A stretch of DNA of 64,000 nt. Origin: Eumeta japonica (taxonomy: Eukaryota; Arthropoda; Insecta; Lepidoptera; Psychidae). The DNA lies in contig BGZK01001606.1 in NCBI GenBank assembly GCA_005406025.1, positions 1 through 64,000 on the forward strand, in the 5' to 3' direction. Under the pieces are notes generated by a model. The model worked only from the letters and a program-made list of their open reading frames with translations. It was not told where the DNA came from and did no database searches. Positions 39,901-48,759 of the stretch are shown here, piece by piece (the first letter of the stretch is position 1; every line of letters begins with the position of its first letter). The position numbers and the translations under genes were made by a program.

Positions 39901-42900
39901 ATTATGAACTTCATTTATATATAAATTATATATTAAATTAGTTAAGCTATATAAAAGAAAAGTAATAGGAACATTGTATTTAATAAAATAAACGCTAAGA
40001 TGTGAACAATGGCATTACAATGGCACTTATCTATATGCATAAAGTTTGCGCGGGCCATATAATAGCAAAAAAATCAGATTACTTGTACGAGAATTACATA
40101 CAAACCTTTTCAATAAAGTACAGCGATATATACCATTCAAGGCAGACTTTAACACTGGGCTGATGAGGCAATTTATTAAGTATGTAAATGCACCAATGGA
40201 CAGACCTAGCAAAGTCTAATTTATTTGACAAGAGTGCCAGAAAAAGCATGTGTCGTATGCCCAATAATAGCATTCTATGAGATTCTGAATTTCCATGATA
40301 CCGCTGTTTGTTTTTGAAGGCTTCATCAACTTTCATCATAATATTTGATTGAATGACTTCAAATAAATGGGCATCCTTTACATTTAGCAGCGCTGCTACA
40401 GCAATGTTTTGAATTTCATAGCAGAAGTGATAAGACCTGAAAGTCAAATGTAATTCTACATTAAATCTTAAAACCAACATAATGTTCAAAGTATTGAAAA
40501 TTCAATTAATCTATATTCAATTAAGCAATACAATGTGTACCCATGTGAAATGTTTATGTTGGGGTTGCCATAACACAATTTTTTTATATTTTTGGCAGTA
40601 GAACTTTTGAGTTATTTAACTTATTGTTTTAGCAATAAATATAAAATACTTGCGAAAATTGTTAATTAGTATGATAAATAAAAAGATTCAGTATTTATAA
40701 GAATAACTTTGAATCATATATGCTGGAATATAATTTGAATTGATTATAAAATTTCATTTTCAGGAAAATAACATGTAGACTACATCCTCCAAAATCTCAT
40801 GTGACACTTTAGCAAATGGCCCGTTATAGTTCTTTAGTCAGAATGAATAAGACTTTATCCAGACTTTCGATTCACCTAGCCAGACCTAGATTGATTGTAG
40901 GCTGCTCATAGTCACAATGGTATTTATCAAGTAAAAAAATATTTAATTGGGACATTTTTGGTATAGTTTTGGCATTAATTTCATTTAAATTATCAAATGT
41001 GGCCACAGCATAGCACTACTAAATATAGTCTGCATCAATAATGCGGGACATGAGATGGTCAGAAGGAGGGCACAGTCTTTGGAATAACATAAACGTGAAA
41101 GCCTTATTAAGGGTGGCAAGTAGAAATTTCCAGTTTAATTTCTTTAATTGTATTAAGGGACCTATATTGTCAAGTGACCAACTCTGTAAATGGAAAATAT
41201 ATTTTTTAGATAAAGTAATTTTTTTACTTATCAAGCGCTAATTATTTTTATCATTCTTATATTACTTATTATTATTTTTGAATAAATACTACACTTTACC
41301 CACTTTCAATTAGCACATTAAGAATCACAAACTGCAGTTTTTGGTTAGAGGTATATAACTTGGAGAAATAAAAAATTAAAACATTATGGATTTCCTCATG
41401 ATATAGAGTAAGAATCCTCATTTCAATTGATTTTATAACTATTTTGAATTTAAAACAAATTATTGTTACACTATAAGTTTTCCCAATCTAGTACTTTCTG
41501 ATTTCTATAGGACTGAGCCACTACTGTATCACATATCTTTTAATATTAATTAGTCTTTTGTTTTGGTAAAATGAATTTACTGTTCTGATTATACAAATCA
41601 ACTTCAGAAATCCATTCAAGTACTAGTTTAGGATAAGGTTTGTCAAGCACCAGGTTATTAAACTTAGGCTATCTAATTTAGTAATCTCAGGATGTCAAAC
41701 TCAATGTAAAATAATGATATTTCAAGGAAGTTTACAGCAAAACATAATTGAAAAATACTTGAATTTTGTTTTAGAAAAATTGTGCTTTATAAAATTAGCA
41801 AATTTTTCTACAGTTTTTATTTAAATTTTTCTTTTTAATTTAACCAATTTGACTACAATGACATTTCATTTTTACAGTATTTAATAATGCAGAATGTTTA
41901 TGGAATAAGTTTCTCAAAAATACTTATAAAAATAACATCCACTACAATGTGGTTAAACATTTTTTTTTTATATAAGATAATGAAGCAAAGTCACTGCTTT
42001 CTTTTGGTACCAAAATTATAAAAACAATGAAAAAGGGTTGATCTTGCATGCAAGCTATTCCTAAAGCTTTCCTTATAATATATATTTCATATATGAATTA
42101 TCTGCTAGTCAAATATTGTGCACAAAGGACTAGTGCCTAACAAAGAATTATCCCACTAGGGTCTTGCACCTGAGTTATAGTGTTTAATTGCTTAAGTAGA
42201 TTATAGTTATATTGAAATTTCAAAGAGGAAATGAAATGTTAAAAAAAAAGAATCTCCGACAAAAACATAAAAAAATATGGCTCGCCTCTCTGAATTACTG
42301 TTTAAATGTATGTGGTCCTATTCTTACGAAACACTTGCATGTAGTTGTAAATATTCCTTTTTAGTAGCAGACTGGTAATTGCCTGAGACAGTTAAGCTAT
42401 CATTACGACATCCTGAGAGATATATGAAAGTAGTGACTGTAAAATAACATTTTGGAGGGTTCATAAAGGAAAGTGGTGTTACATTGTCATGTTATTTATT
42501 ATATGACAAAAGTACTATTTGTAACATTTGCTTCTGTTTAATAGAATACATAGAGTAATAAACAAAGGAAATGCAGCTGCTACTAAGCAAAATAAACTAT
42601 GTTTATATATTAATGTATGTAAAAACAATTTTTTTAAAATTCACCTTAGTCTTAAAGAATTGTTTGTAGGTACATATTTTTTTTTTTGAATTTGTGGTAT
42701 TTTTATTATCTACTTACCACATTGATTTAGGTTATATGCAGAACATCCAAGATATCCATAATCATTATGCAAAACGTTTTAGCATCTTATCATAATATAT
42801 TCACTGAAAAAGTTCTCACCTCCAACAGCATCAAAGCTAGTTTACAAGGATGGTAAAGGAGTAAAGGTATACAAGTTCAATGTAAGTGTAAGGAAACCAA

Positions 42901-45900
42901 ATTCTACAAAATTACTCTAAATCATAATATTTATCCTCAAAATTGTGTTATTTGTGGAAAAGCAAAAAAACATAATTGTTATATTTTAAGACTTCCTTCA
43001 TATCATCTGGACCCAAAGTCAATTGGGAAAATTTGGAGAGTGCTAAAAACTACATGGTAAAAAAGAATATTGATCTGACTTAAACATCTATAATAAATAT
43101 TAAATGAGTGATGAGCCGTAATAGATCGTATGATCTGAATCAATAGCTGCAGACATGTGTAAAAAAACTAACAATTTACTTCTTGAATAGAAGAGTTCGA
43201 TTCCGAAAATGACACTTGTAATTTGTCAACATAGATAATTATATATATGACAGATAGTATAAGTATTTTTCATTATTGCAACCTTATGGGAAGGTTAATT
43301 AAATATGCAATAATTAAATAAGTGTTGTAAACATGCACTTGTCAGGGCCGGACCGTGAGTTAAGGGGGCCCTGGGCTAGGGCCCACCTATTTTTTCGCAT
43401 TATTATCTATTTTTGACTTTGACTTGACTTAGCCGGGGGCCCCTTGAATCAACGGGGCTCTGGGCTGAAGCCCAAAAAGCCATATGGTAGATTCGGTCCT
43501 GGCACTTCTGTAGTTTTATTTGTTAAATATTGTTATCATAAATAGTGATATATTAGGTAATCTCAAATTTTTCAATAATTACACAAAATTACGAATTTAA
43601 TATTAATAATTTTATGCAGTGAGTAGTAGCAATATCTCTTGAATAACCAAATTTGTTGGTTGACTGGTCACAATTTGCTGACTGCTTAACAGGATGGTGG
43701 TGTTGCTTTTAAAGATAATGCTAATGCAGCATTATATTAAAATTAATAAATTTATAGGTGACACACTGGTCCCTGTTGAAAACATCCAATACAGTTCCAT
43801 ACACAACAATAGAATCTGTAATGGATTATCTGTAATCTATCTGGAAGAAAAAATTTCCAGATAGAGTTAAATTTGGAATCTACATGTAAGTCCATCATAG
43901 CGAAATTTCTTTATTGGACTTAATGTAATGTTATTTGAATTTATATGGATTCCATCTGCACCTTACCTGTAAGTTTGTATCTGTTCTTATGCATGTCTAT
44001 GTGGACATAAAAAACTTGTAGAAATAGAAAATGTTTTGATGCTCTTAAATGACAATTCTACAATCGTAAAAAAGTAATGTATTCTACATGTAAATCCAGA
44101 TAAGAACTCTGTAGTCATAAATTCCATTAAAATATCCGTTTCTTTTCTTTGAAAGTTTTTATGGATATGGATATAGATTTGCAACGACAAAAGCATATTA
44201 GGTCCCAATACAATGATTTCTTATTGGAATTTATTGGATGTTTTCAACAGGGTTTATACAACAAACACATGCAATCGTTTTTATATGTAAGTACATATAT
44301 GTTTTGAAGCTCATAGCTACTTTCATAAATGTATTCGACCTATTAGTAATTTTGAGGAACAGGCCATGTTATCATAGTTTATCTTTAACTCAAGTTACAA
44401 TGTTTTTGATTTATCAGGATGTCATCCGAATTTCATTTCCCTCATTTGGGTTGAAGTGATTCTAAACAGCTTAGTGATTAGCAACAATCAATTCAGTAAT
44501 CTTTTGACAAAGTCCACTGGATAGCTATCTTGTCTATCCTAGTTGACTCCATAAAGACTTAGAGTTGTCGTCTCTTTCAACGCGTGTTTGGACTGACTAG
44601 CCTGTCTTCATCCATGCTTGTTTTATAGAAGAATGAACAGGAATTAATAAAGTTAAAAGGCCTTGTACCAATGGAACATCAAATTTTCTATTACATATAA
44701 TAGTAATGTATAAAGATTAAAGTATGGATGTAAAGACGGATGATGTGTCAGTGAAACTGAAAGTATTAAATGCATAGAAATGAAATTTTGCAAACATAAA
44801 AAATTAAAGAACTATTAGTTTTCTAACGGTGAATGACTTTCCGAAATTGTTCAGTAGTTTCAGTGTTTATTCTCTAGGTCGATACAAAACAATTTACCTC
44901 TTTATAATAATAAATGTAAATTCCATGTAAATTATATTTTATAAATTTATTTCCTACTCACATTTTCCTGTTGACTTTAGATTCTTCACATATATTATTG
45001 GACACATTTTTTATAATACTGTCGATGACCCTGGAAAGTAAAACAATTAAATTACTTTTACAAAAAAAGTTATACAGATTTAAAAATACTAATAAAACAT
45101 ATATTTACCTAGTATCTTTTTTGGGTATGGGGCAGAATAACAGAATGTCACATAAAATATGAGTTAAAGGTAAATTATTTGTAGATAAGATTTTTCCTTT
45201 AATGTTTGAGGTTAAGTAATACAGTGGCATATAATTCAATGACCCAAATTCTATTATTTTTTTAAAATAGGTTATTAAATCGTGGCATAGAGAATCTTTT
45301 AACATGACCTCACTTGTTAAAATGTTAATAAATTCTCTTATACTTGGCAAAAACTCATTGTTGGACTTTAATTGTTGTATTTCTTTCCAACACAAAGATA
45401 TTATTTTAGTATATTTAGCATCATCCTCTATTGGTAATAAATTCTGAAGAGAATTAATAATCTTCAAAATCCACTGTAAGCAACCATAGCCACCACAGTC
45501 CAAAATATTTACAATAAGAGACATTGACTGATGCAATAAATGAGTGTCAAGCATCATTTGCTCCTGTTTTATGTACTTATACAAAAGTAAACAAATGTCT
45601 CCAAAATATTTATTAATTAGTCTACCATCAACTTTATCATTTCCTTCATTAAATTTTCCTTTTGGAAGTTTAAGAATATGTAAGAAATTCTCCAAATTAA
45701 ATATTTCATTTTGGTGATTAGACTTTATTATATCCAAATCAATTATATTTATTATAATAGATAAACTTGATACAGTCGATTGAGGATGGCATTCTGGATT
45801 ATGTAAAAAAATTAGAGCTGTCTTATACAAATCCATAAGATGCATTTTAGCTTCATTGCAATTGTTATAATACTTTAATACGTAACTGCTACATTTACAA

Positions 45901-47819
45901 AATGTCTCCATTTCATCTTGTCTCATTTCACTGCAATCACATAACACCTTTGATATATAACTAACCAATACTTGACAGTGATTTCGCATCACGGTTTCTG
46001 TATTTATATATATGGATACATATTCCTTTAAAACAAGTCTTTTTAATAATAATGCTATACAGATAAATTCTTTTATGCATTCAATATAACTAGCATATTG
46101 TCTAGACACTATAGTTTGCAACAATGAAATTTTTTCAGACAATATATGTAAATAATCTGTTATAAAAGTTGGATTATTTAGCAAATACAATAGCGTTAAA
46201 TCTGAATTAATGTAATTATTCATTGTATATTGTAAAATACTTTGTCCATCTTTCTGATACATGGTTTCTATAATCGGCATTAACATTCTTTGAAGGTCAA
46301 TATCATGCTTTATATTCAGTAATAGATTAGGAAGGATTATTGAAAAGCAATGCCAATGCAAATTTTTACAAGTATTACAAATAAAACTAATTAAATTTTT
46401 ATACACAACTCTTTTGATAATTAAATTATTACAATTAATATTAAATAATCCTTTTAAGATTTCAACAATTTCCATTTCATCTGCACATAGTAAGAGATCA
46501 ATTTCAATTTGTTTAAACACTTCAGACAAATGATACAATGGAACTGAAGACCAGTTTAAAGTTGAAAATACATTTAAAATCTGTTTTAAGTTCTTCTGAT
46601 TAGATAAAAATGTTCCTAATTTAGATTTTAAAGTACACCAATTTGATAAGTCATCGTACATATTAATATCATTCAATGTAATCAATAAAGATTTTGCTGC
46701 AGCAATATCAGTTAACTTATGGTTCAATCTGTAGTCCAAGCATTTTTTTCGGACATTGATGTTATCATGTTGAAGAGCCATTTCAAAAACACATTCTAAC
46801 CAATAATCACCAAAATTAACTAGCTTCTCAATAAGCTGTAAAGATGGGAGTACAATATTACTTTGTTTTTCTTCTAAACTTTCCAATAATACAAAATAAT
46901 AATTCCACATATCTTTAAACTTAATTTCATCTCTTACAAACCATTGCAATATAATTATACCAGAATCATTTTTTAAATCCACATCCTTGTTCTGTTTGCT
47001 TAAATAATCAATACCTCGTTTTGCTAAATATATTGACATTTTTCTAAGTTTGTACTGTTTAAGTCCACTCAATACTATTTCCCAAAATACATTTCTCAAT
47101 ACTACATCACATTGAAAACATGTTATATTAGGCATAGGTATAAAATAATCAGATAGACAAGCTAAAGTTGTTAATGCCACATTTTCTTCAACTTTCCTTT
47201 TTGCAATAATATTCCAAATGCCATCTAAAATATTATATCCATTCACAGTTTGAACAAACTTAGGAACAGTGACTGTTAAAAAATGTTTTTGTAGATGCTC
47301 TTTTAAATAGAGAATGTGGGACAATGGGATTTCCCAAAAAATTATTGTGATTTTCTGTTTATTTAAAATAAGCGAATCCAGAATGCAATCCACTAATTTT
47401 AGTTTCTTTATAAATATTAATATATTTTCTTCCGCAGGAATATCATTCATATCATAAAATAATTGTTGTAACAAATGTTCAGCTTTACTTTCGAGGCTAC
47501 TGGGATTCAAGGATAAAACTAAATTCATAATTTTGCACACTTGATCAATATTGTGATTATTTGAATTTATTATTTTAACCACAAACTTAAGCTCCTTATC
47601 GTTATCGCATTCTGTATCTTCGTGAGAATTAATAAGTAATTTGTATTGGAGTAAAATAATTGCATTTTTTAAATGAATTTCCGATGGGTATTTTTTATTC
47701 ATAATACGTTGCAATCCTATATCTATAACAGATTCATCTAAATCCAGTAAATCCATAACAGTTACTAATGATTCCTCAAAACAATCCATTTTACAAATCG
47801 TACAAACAATATGTGACAT
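18939..47819 (-). CDS. TARBP1: tRNA (guanosine-18-2'-O)-methyltransferase TARBP1/Trm3 (seven exons, complete)
   Basis: TARBP1 is the animal Trm3 homologue, a SpoU/SPOUT enzyme that puts a 2'-O-methyl on G18 of tRNAs using SAM. Exons on -: 47819-45109, 45030-44962, 40436-40106, 39767-39081, 31705-31551, 23056-22883, 19086-18939. All introns are GT/AG and the 4275 bp join in frame to 1424 aa plus TAG; human TARBP1 is 1621. Residues 1-1266 are a long alpha-helical repeat region with few known motifs. The SpoU domain fills the last 160 residues. Motif 1 is LVDKLPNLGGITRTSEVFG with N and catalytic-type R. SLSAERWINIEEV and KKKTDGYTLVAAEQT follow. Motif 2 is LLLLGQEKDGVP and motif 3 is IPQKGYIRSLNVHVTAA, then IWEYVRQHDL at the end. 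Exon 1 is 2.7 kb and uninterrupted. Introns 2, 4, 5 and 6 (4.5, 7.4, 8.5 and 3.8 kb) carry transposons, mostly antisense. The start is the ATG next to the only upstream stop. Confidence 0.93.
19270..20180 (-). pseudogene. mariner transposase remnant (TARBP1 intron 6)
   Basis: On -, TTVTPENVNNI (about 20075) is followed by a degenerate helix-turn-helix region. VLGDKSWIS (about 19815, first catalytic Asp of the family GDESW) and VATIPSQEYRTVTADWYTM (about 19655-19600) come next. HDN-type sequence (about 19535) leads to ENIELLTHPSYSSNLSPNDF (about 19480-19420), in which SPND carries the third Asp. Frameshifts and stops abound. It lies in the same orientation as TARBP1. Confidence 0.82.
20535..22340 (+). 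pseudogene. pogo/Tigger-type DDE_1 transposase remnant (TARBP1 intron 6)
   Basis: On +, KLAYELTTK near 21192 and FRRKTLQSVRARLATSLSRA (about 21290-21355) match the DNA-binding half of pogo transposases. SFNKTNVDVF follows. RQVGTVTSAERGTLVIITFV (from about 21500) and AANPSGW (about 21645) are hallmark DDE_1 motifs. AGFRKTGIHSYNRHPVY (about 21770-21820) is the family's end of the catalytic domain. A Ser/Pro-rich tail continues to about 22340. It is antisense to TARBP1 and dead through stops and frameshifts. Confidence 0.82.
23225..23920 (+). pseudogene. mariner transposase C-terminal remnant (TARBP1 intron 5)
   Basis: On +, IIKGDES then a stop where the family has Trp, followed by IYCNDTETTRQCAQWVF (about 23332-23405). 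The middle is shifted. SRILLHHDNTSPHIDRQ (about 23600-23645) carries the second Asp. A shifted THPPYS-like stretch (about 23690) and KTITEFEWAKCLSR (about 23815-23855) end the protein. The N-terminal half is missing or unreadable. It is a different copy from the intron 6 mariner, in opposite orientation, and is antisense to TARBP1. Confidence 0.85.
24000..25784. other. TARBP1 intron 5 sequence, no gene seen
   Basis: AT-rich intron DNA between the mariner remnant and the piggyBac element. Short frames only. Confidence 0.4.
25789..28255. mobile_element. piggyBac-type transposon with intact ends and TTAA duplications
   Basis: TIRs are CCCTTAGCCACCTAACGT at 25789-25806 and, inverted, CCCTTAACCACCTAACGT at 28255-28238, differing by one base. 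TTAA flanks both ends (25785-25788, 28256-28259), the obligatory piggyBac target duplication. The 2467-bp element holds one broken transposase on -. Subterminal copies of the TIR core lie at about 25826 and 28043. It sits in TARBP1 intron 5, same strand as the host gene. Confidence 0.95.
26186..28001 (-). pseudogene. piggyBac transposase, frameshifted and missing first catalytic Asp
   Basis: ATG at 28001 starts an acidic N-terminus (many D/E, VPVDH and DDLPVDD repeats). FFTDDMLEVIVKHTNEKIRK (about 27560-27500) is the DDE_Tnp_1_7 entry. A frameshift near 27455 leads to the catalytic core at 27463-26771. A second near 26765 leads to the segment 26763-26365, and a third near 26380 to the end at 26186. 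The core has GFRGRCSFKMYMPKKPNKYG, VDNWFTS (second Asp) and KGGVDTLDQ (third Asp). At 27176-27181 the text reads C-I-E-M-L-V where the family has I-D-E-M/Q-L, so exactly one codon, the first Asp, is missing. The C-terminus is a Cys-rich finger (CSTC, CFQCKNPICVECS, CVDC) that in piggyBac binds the ends. Confidence 0.93.
28566..29394. mobile_element. Non-autonomous TIR element, hAT-like ends
   Basis: TAGGGTTGCCAAC at 28566 is mirrored by GTTGGCAACCTTA ending at 29394. AATATAGTA-type repeats lie just inside both ends. No transposase is visible in about 830 bp. The GGTTGCCAAC terminus resembles hAT ends, but a clean 8-bp target duplication could not be defined. It lies 310 bp from the piggyBac element in TARBP1 intron 5. 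Confidence 0.6.
29425..30720 (-). pseudogene. CR1/Jockey-group LINE, internally deleted 3' part
   Basis: On -, the RT part (30690-30160) shows LIRKLRNYGVAGRSLRLLES-like sequence, GAPQSSVLGPFLFLLYINDL and KIDRHQPAFDEVNSSIS. The last is shared with the copy at 2720-3540. The ORF2 end (30056-29620) has MLEFLYYKPILTCRLCVYT, KTRLSKVTKSFKGKCVHFCN, YEFKHFVKRKLYGKGYYTV. Sequence between the two parts is missing relative to a full ORF2. The 3' end has AATAAAGATGTTTTTGATTT near 29430, like the tail at 49484. Confidence 0.85.
30721..31550. other. TARBP1 intron 5 sequence, no gene seen
   Basis: AT-rich intron between the LINE fragment and TARBP1 exon 5. Confidence 0.4.
31706..32984. other. TARBP1 intron 4, proximal part, no gene seen
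   Basis: AT-rich intron sequence without recognisable coding or terminal repeats. Confidence 0.4.
32985..33373. repeat. Unnamed dispersed repeat, copy 1
   Basis: Shares both ends with 58025-58550. The left end is TTTTTTGACGTGATAACG followed by TCTTATAAAT. The right end is CCGACTTTACAGACAACC followed by AATTTTT. The middles differ strongly; here there is a GC-rich CpG block at about 33050-33125. No coding capacity. Probably a non-autonomous transposable element. Confidence 0.7.
33431..34007. mobile_element. MITE with about 44-bp terminal inverted repeats
   Basis: The left end GGGTGTAAGGGACAGCC at 33435-33451 is mirrored by GGCTGTCCCTTACACCC at 33986-34002. The inverted match continues inward through CTGATAGGGTGAATTCAG-like sequence with about four mismatches. 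The pairing also extends outward over ATGC/GCAT. The interior (33700-33850) is GC-rich with no ORF. A TA duplication is possible. The superfamily is not assignable by eye. Confidence 0.82.
34008..35203. other. TARBP1 intron 4 sequence, no gene seen
   Basis: Contains a C-rich stretch (34370-34470) and AT-rich DNA. No recognisable gene. Confidence 0.4.
35204..35761 (+). pseudogene. Penelope-like element, C-terminal part with GIY-YIG endonuclease
   Basis: A 185-codon open frame ends at TAA 35759-35761. It begins in the connector after the reverse transcriptase (LTYFGTISEKISRLLKKHNI, AFKTNNNLKTL). The GIY-YIG nuclease follows: SGIYKLTCDDCKSIYIGQTG, with GIY and YIG, then RCFEKRYKEI (catalytic Arg region) and HFAKHLLETGHKLNNDHKF. 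In Penelope elements this nuclease makes the nick for target-primed reverse transcription. The RT domain is absent upstream, so the copy is 5'-truncated. A pLTR and what looks like the start of another copy follow. It lies in TARBP1 intron 4, antisense to the gene. Confidence 0.9.
35762..36260 (+). mobile_element. Penelope pLTR between two tandem copies
   Basis: About 420 bp separate the ORF stop at 35761 from ATGGATTTC at about 36185, which may be the start codon of a second tandem copy (MDFRELTPHTIQN, then a stop). The pLTR contains a hammerhead-like motif on +, and its last 280 bp match the fragment at 18001-18254 (inverted). CAGGCAAGCGTC just before the ATG is the exact reverse complement of the GACGCTTGCCTG at the ORF end. 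Confidence 0.65.
35945..35992 (+). ncRNA. Candidate hammerhead-ribozyme motif in Penelope pLTR, second copy
   Basis: CTGAAGA at 35953-35959, hairpin TGCC-TTGTT-GGCA, GAAA at 35976-35979, then CGTAC. The 3' side of stem III reads AAG rather than GTA, so the cleavage site is probably decayed. The stem II loop differs from the copy at 18172-18226 while its arms are kept. Confidence 0.42.
36770..37075 (+). pseudogene. Penelope-like element, third and most decayed fragment
   Basis: On +, KRYKEHISAFRNNKSD-like sequence and HLIETGHKLNNDHKFN (about 36790-36905) repeat the GIY-YIG domain of 35204-35761. This is fused at about 36928 to pLTR sequence matching 36058-36180 and ending in ATGGATTTCTGC near 37060. 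The ORF end and the hammerhead part of the pLTR are deleted. Confidence 0.8.
37100..37900 (+). pseudogene. hAT transposase remnant (TARBP1 intron 4)
   Basis: On +, FGKTRIETRLSNQYKLEI (about 37190-37245) is followed by IDIVCFLGKQKLHFGDLNET (about 37295-37355) and SLNRKKYLEMRDLLSKYDGI (about 37363-37425). Then IIIDETSHVSGREQLVVVLR (about 37565-37625) includes the first catalytic Asp of hAT transposases, and SVLLHVLEEYRCL ends near 37740. A DGVVVMSSKKNYVQAKIKE stretch follows (about 37767-37825). Shifts and stops are frequent. The order matches TTF-finger/ZMYM-like hAT proteins. It is antisense to TARBP1. Confidence 0.75.
37901..39080. other. TARBP1 intron 4, distal part, no gene seen
   Basis: AT-rich; it may hold further decayed hAT sequence up to about 38500 that I cannot read with confidence. 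Confidence 0.35.
40437..43342. other. TARBP1 intron 2, no gene seen
   Basis: AT-rich intron sequence. A short + frame at about 42880-43060 contains several Cys residues but no family is recognised. Confidence 0.4.
43343..43501. mobile_element. Short hAT MITE with 8-bp target duplication
   Basis: The ends are CAGGGCCGGACC (43343) and, inverted, CAGGACCGAATC (from 43501). They are flanked by GCACTTGT (43335-43342) and GCACTTCT (43502-43509), an 8-bp duplication with one mismatch as expected of hAT. The 159-bp interior is GC-rich with GGGGCCC-type blocks. It lies in TARBP1 intron 2. Confidence 0.85.
43510..44961. other. TARBP1 intron 2, distal part, no gene seen
   Basis: AT-rich; two short frames at 43990-44460 look like chance. 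Confidence 0.4.
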
Positions 47820-48067
47820 CAAACTGCTAAATATTCTATGCTACTAAATCTAACAATGTACCACAGAACAATAAAGATGTTTGATATTGACATTCAATCA
47901 TAGAGAATTTTGATTGTCGGCAGTGGAAACGTACATCGTCGAGCATCCGCATCTTTAATTTTTTCTGGTATTTGTATTTTATTCTCAGCGTTCATTGTTG
48001 TGTTTAAATCCTTTAATATATCTGTGTTTCTGTTATTGTTCTGCTTGTTTCCTCTGTGCTGTCTTAC

Positions 48068-48117
48068 TAAATAGATAGATACTGTAAACGCTTGTGTTTA
48101 CGGTATCTATCTATTTA
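48068..48117. repeat. 22-bp-arm palindrome upstream of TARBP1
   Basis: Arms at 48068-48089 and 48096-48117 (TAAATAGATAGATAC plus GTAAAC) are inverted copies with a single mismatch around a 6-nt loop GCTTGT. It lies 249 bp upstream of the TARBP1 start codon, so possibly in its promoter or 5' UTR. As RNA it would be a stable hairpin. Confidence 0.93.
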
Positions 48118-48256
48118 CAATACTTTTCCCTACCATTCCTATTTTATTGCTTTATATGTTGTCGATTCTGTTCATTTTTTGGAACGAAGTTCCTTACGGC
48201 GGGCTTGGAGGAGATAGGGATTTTGCTGCGCGACCGAACTGAAAAAAATGTGATAG

Positions 48257-48329
48257 TAAAACCGTAAGAAAAAGTCCGTGGAATAAAACCGTAAGAATAA
48301 GAAAAAGTCCATGGAATAAAACCGTTAAG
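48257..48329. repeat. Short direct tandem repeat
   Basis: Units at 48257-48283 and 48284-48316, plus a partial third at 48317-48329, each begin TAAAACCGTAAG or TAAAACCGTTAAG. The first two end AAAAAGTCCGTGGAA and AAAAAGTCCATGGAA. Unit 2 has a 6-bp expansion. A GC-rich block (48330-48510) follows. Confidence 0.85.
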
Positions 48330-48759
48330 TGAGACGTGCGCAGGCGCGACAGTCGTATATTTTTAGATATGTTGTTATTTTACTGCGCGTTTATTGGCGC
48401 AAGGTGACGCGAGCTCGGCGAACGGCGAGCGCTGATTGGTGTATCACACCGGGCACGGCTGGCATGAGGCCGCACGACTTGTTTACGACTTCGCGCGATT
48501 ACCAAGAATCGGTCGGGGTTATTTTCCATTAACAAATATATGTTGGTAAAATATAAGAAATAAATCATAATAATGGTAAATTTTTTCGAAAATACAATTA
48601 ACAATAAGAACAGAAAATGAAGATGATTGAAGAACAGATAGTAAGGAGTAAATGTCATAATTCCACTACAACGATCAGCAAACGATGTAAGTAGCATCTT
48701 ATAATAAAACATATTCCTGTCATAACACTTAAAGTACATTATATTTTTTTGCAAATTTT

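Noticed and set aside
42830..43080. Cys-containing + frame resembling a zinc-binding piece
   Set aside because: Only a few Cys/His in changing frames inside TARBP1 intron 2; not enough to call a domain.
44965..45162. + strand frame across TARBP1 exon 2
   Set aside because: It is antisense to an exon that fits TARBP1 in phase with good splice sites.
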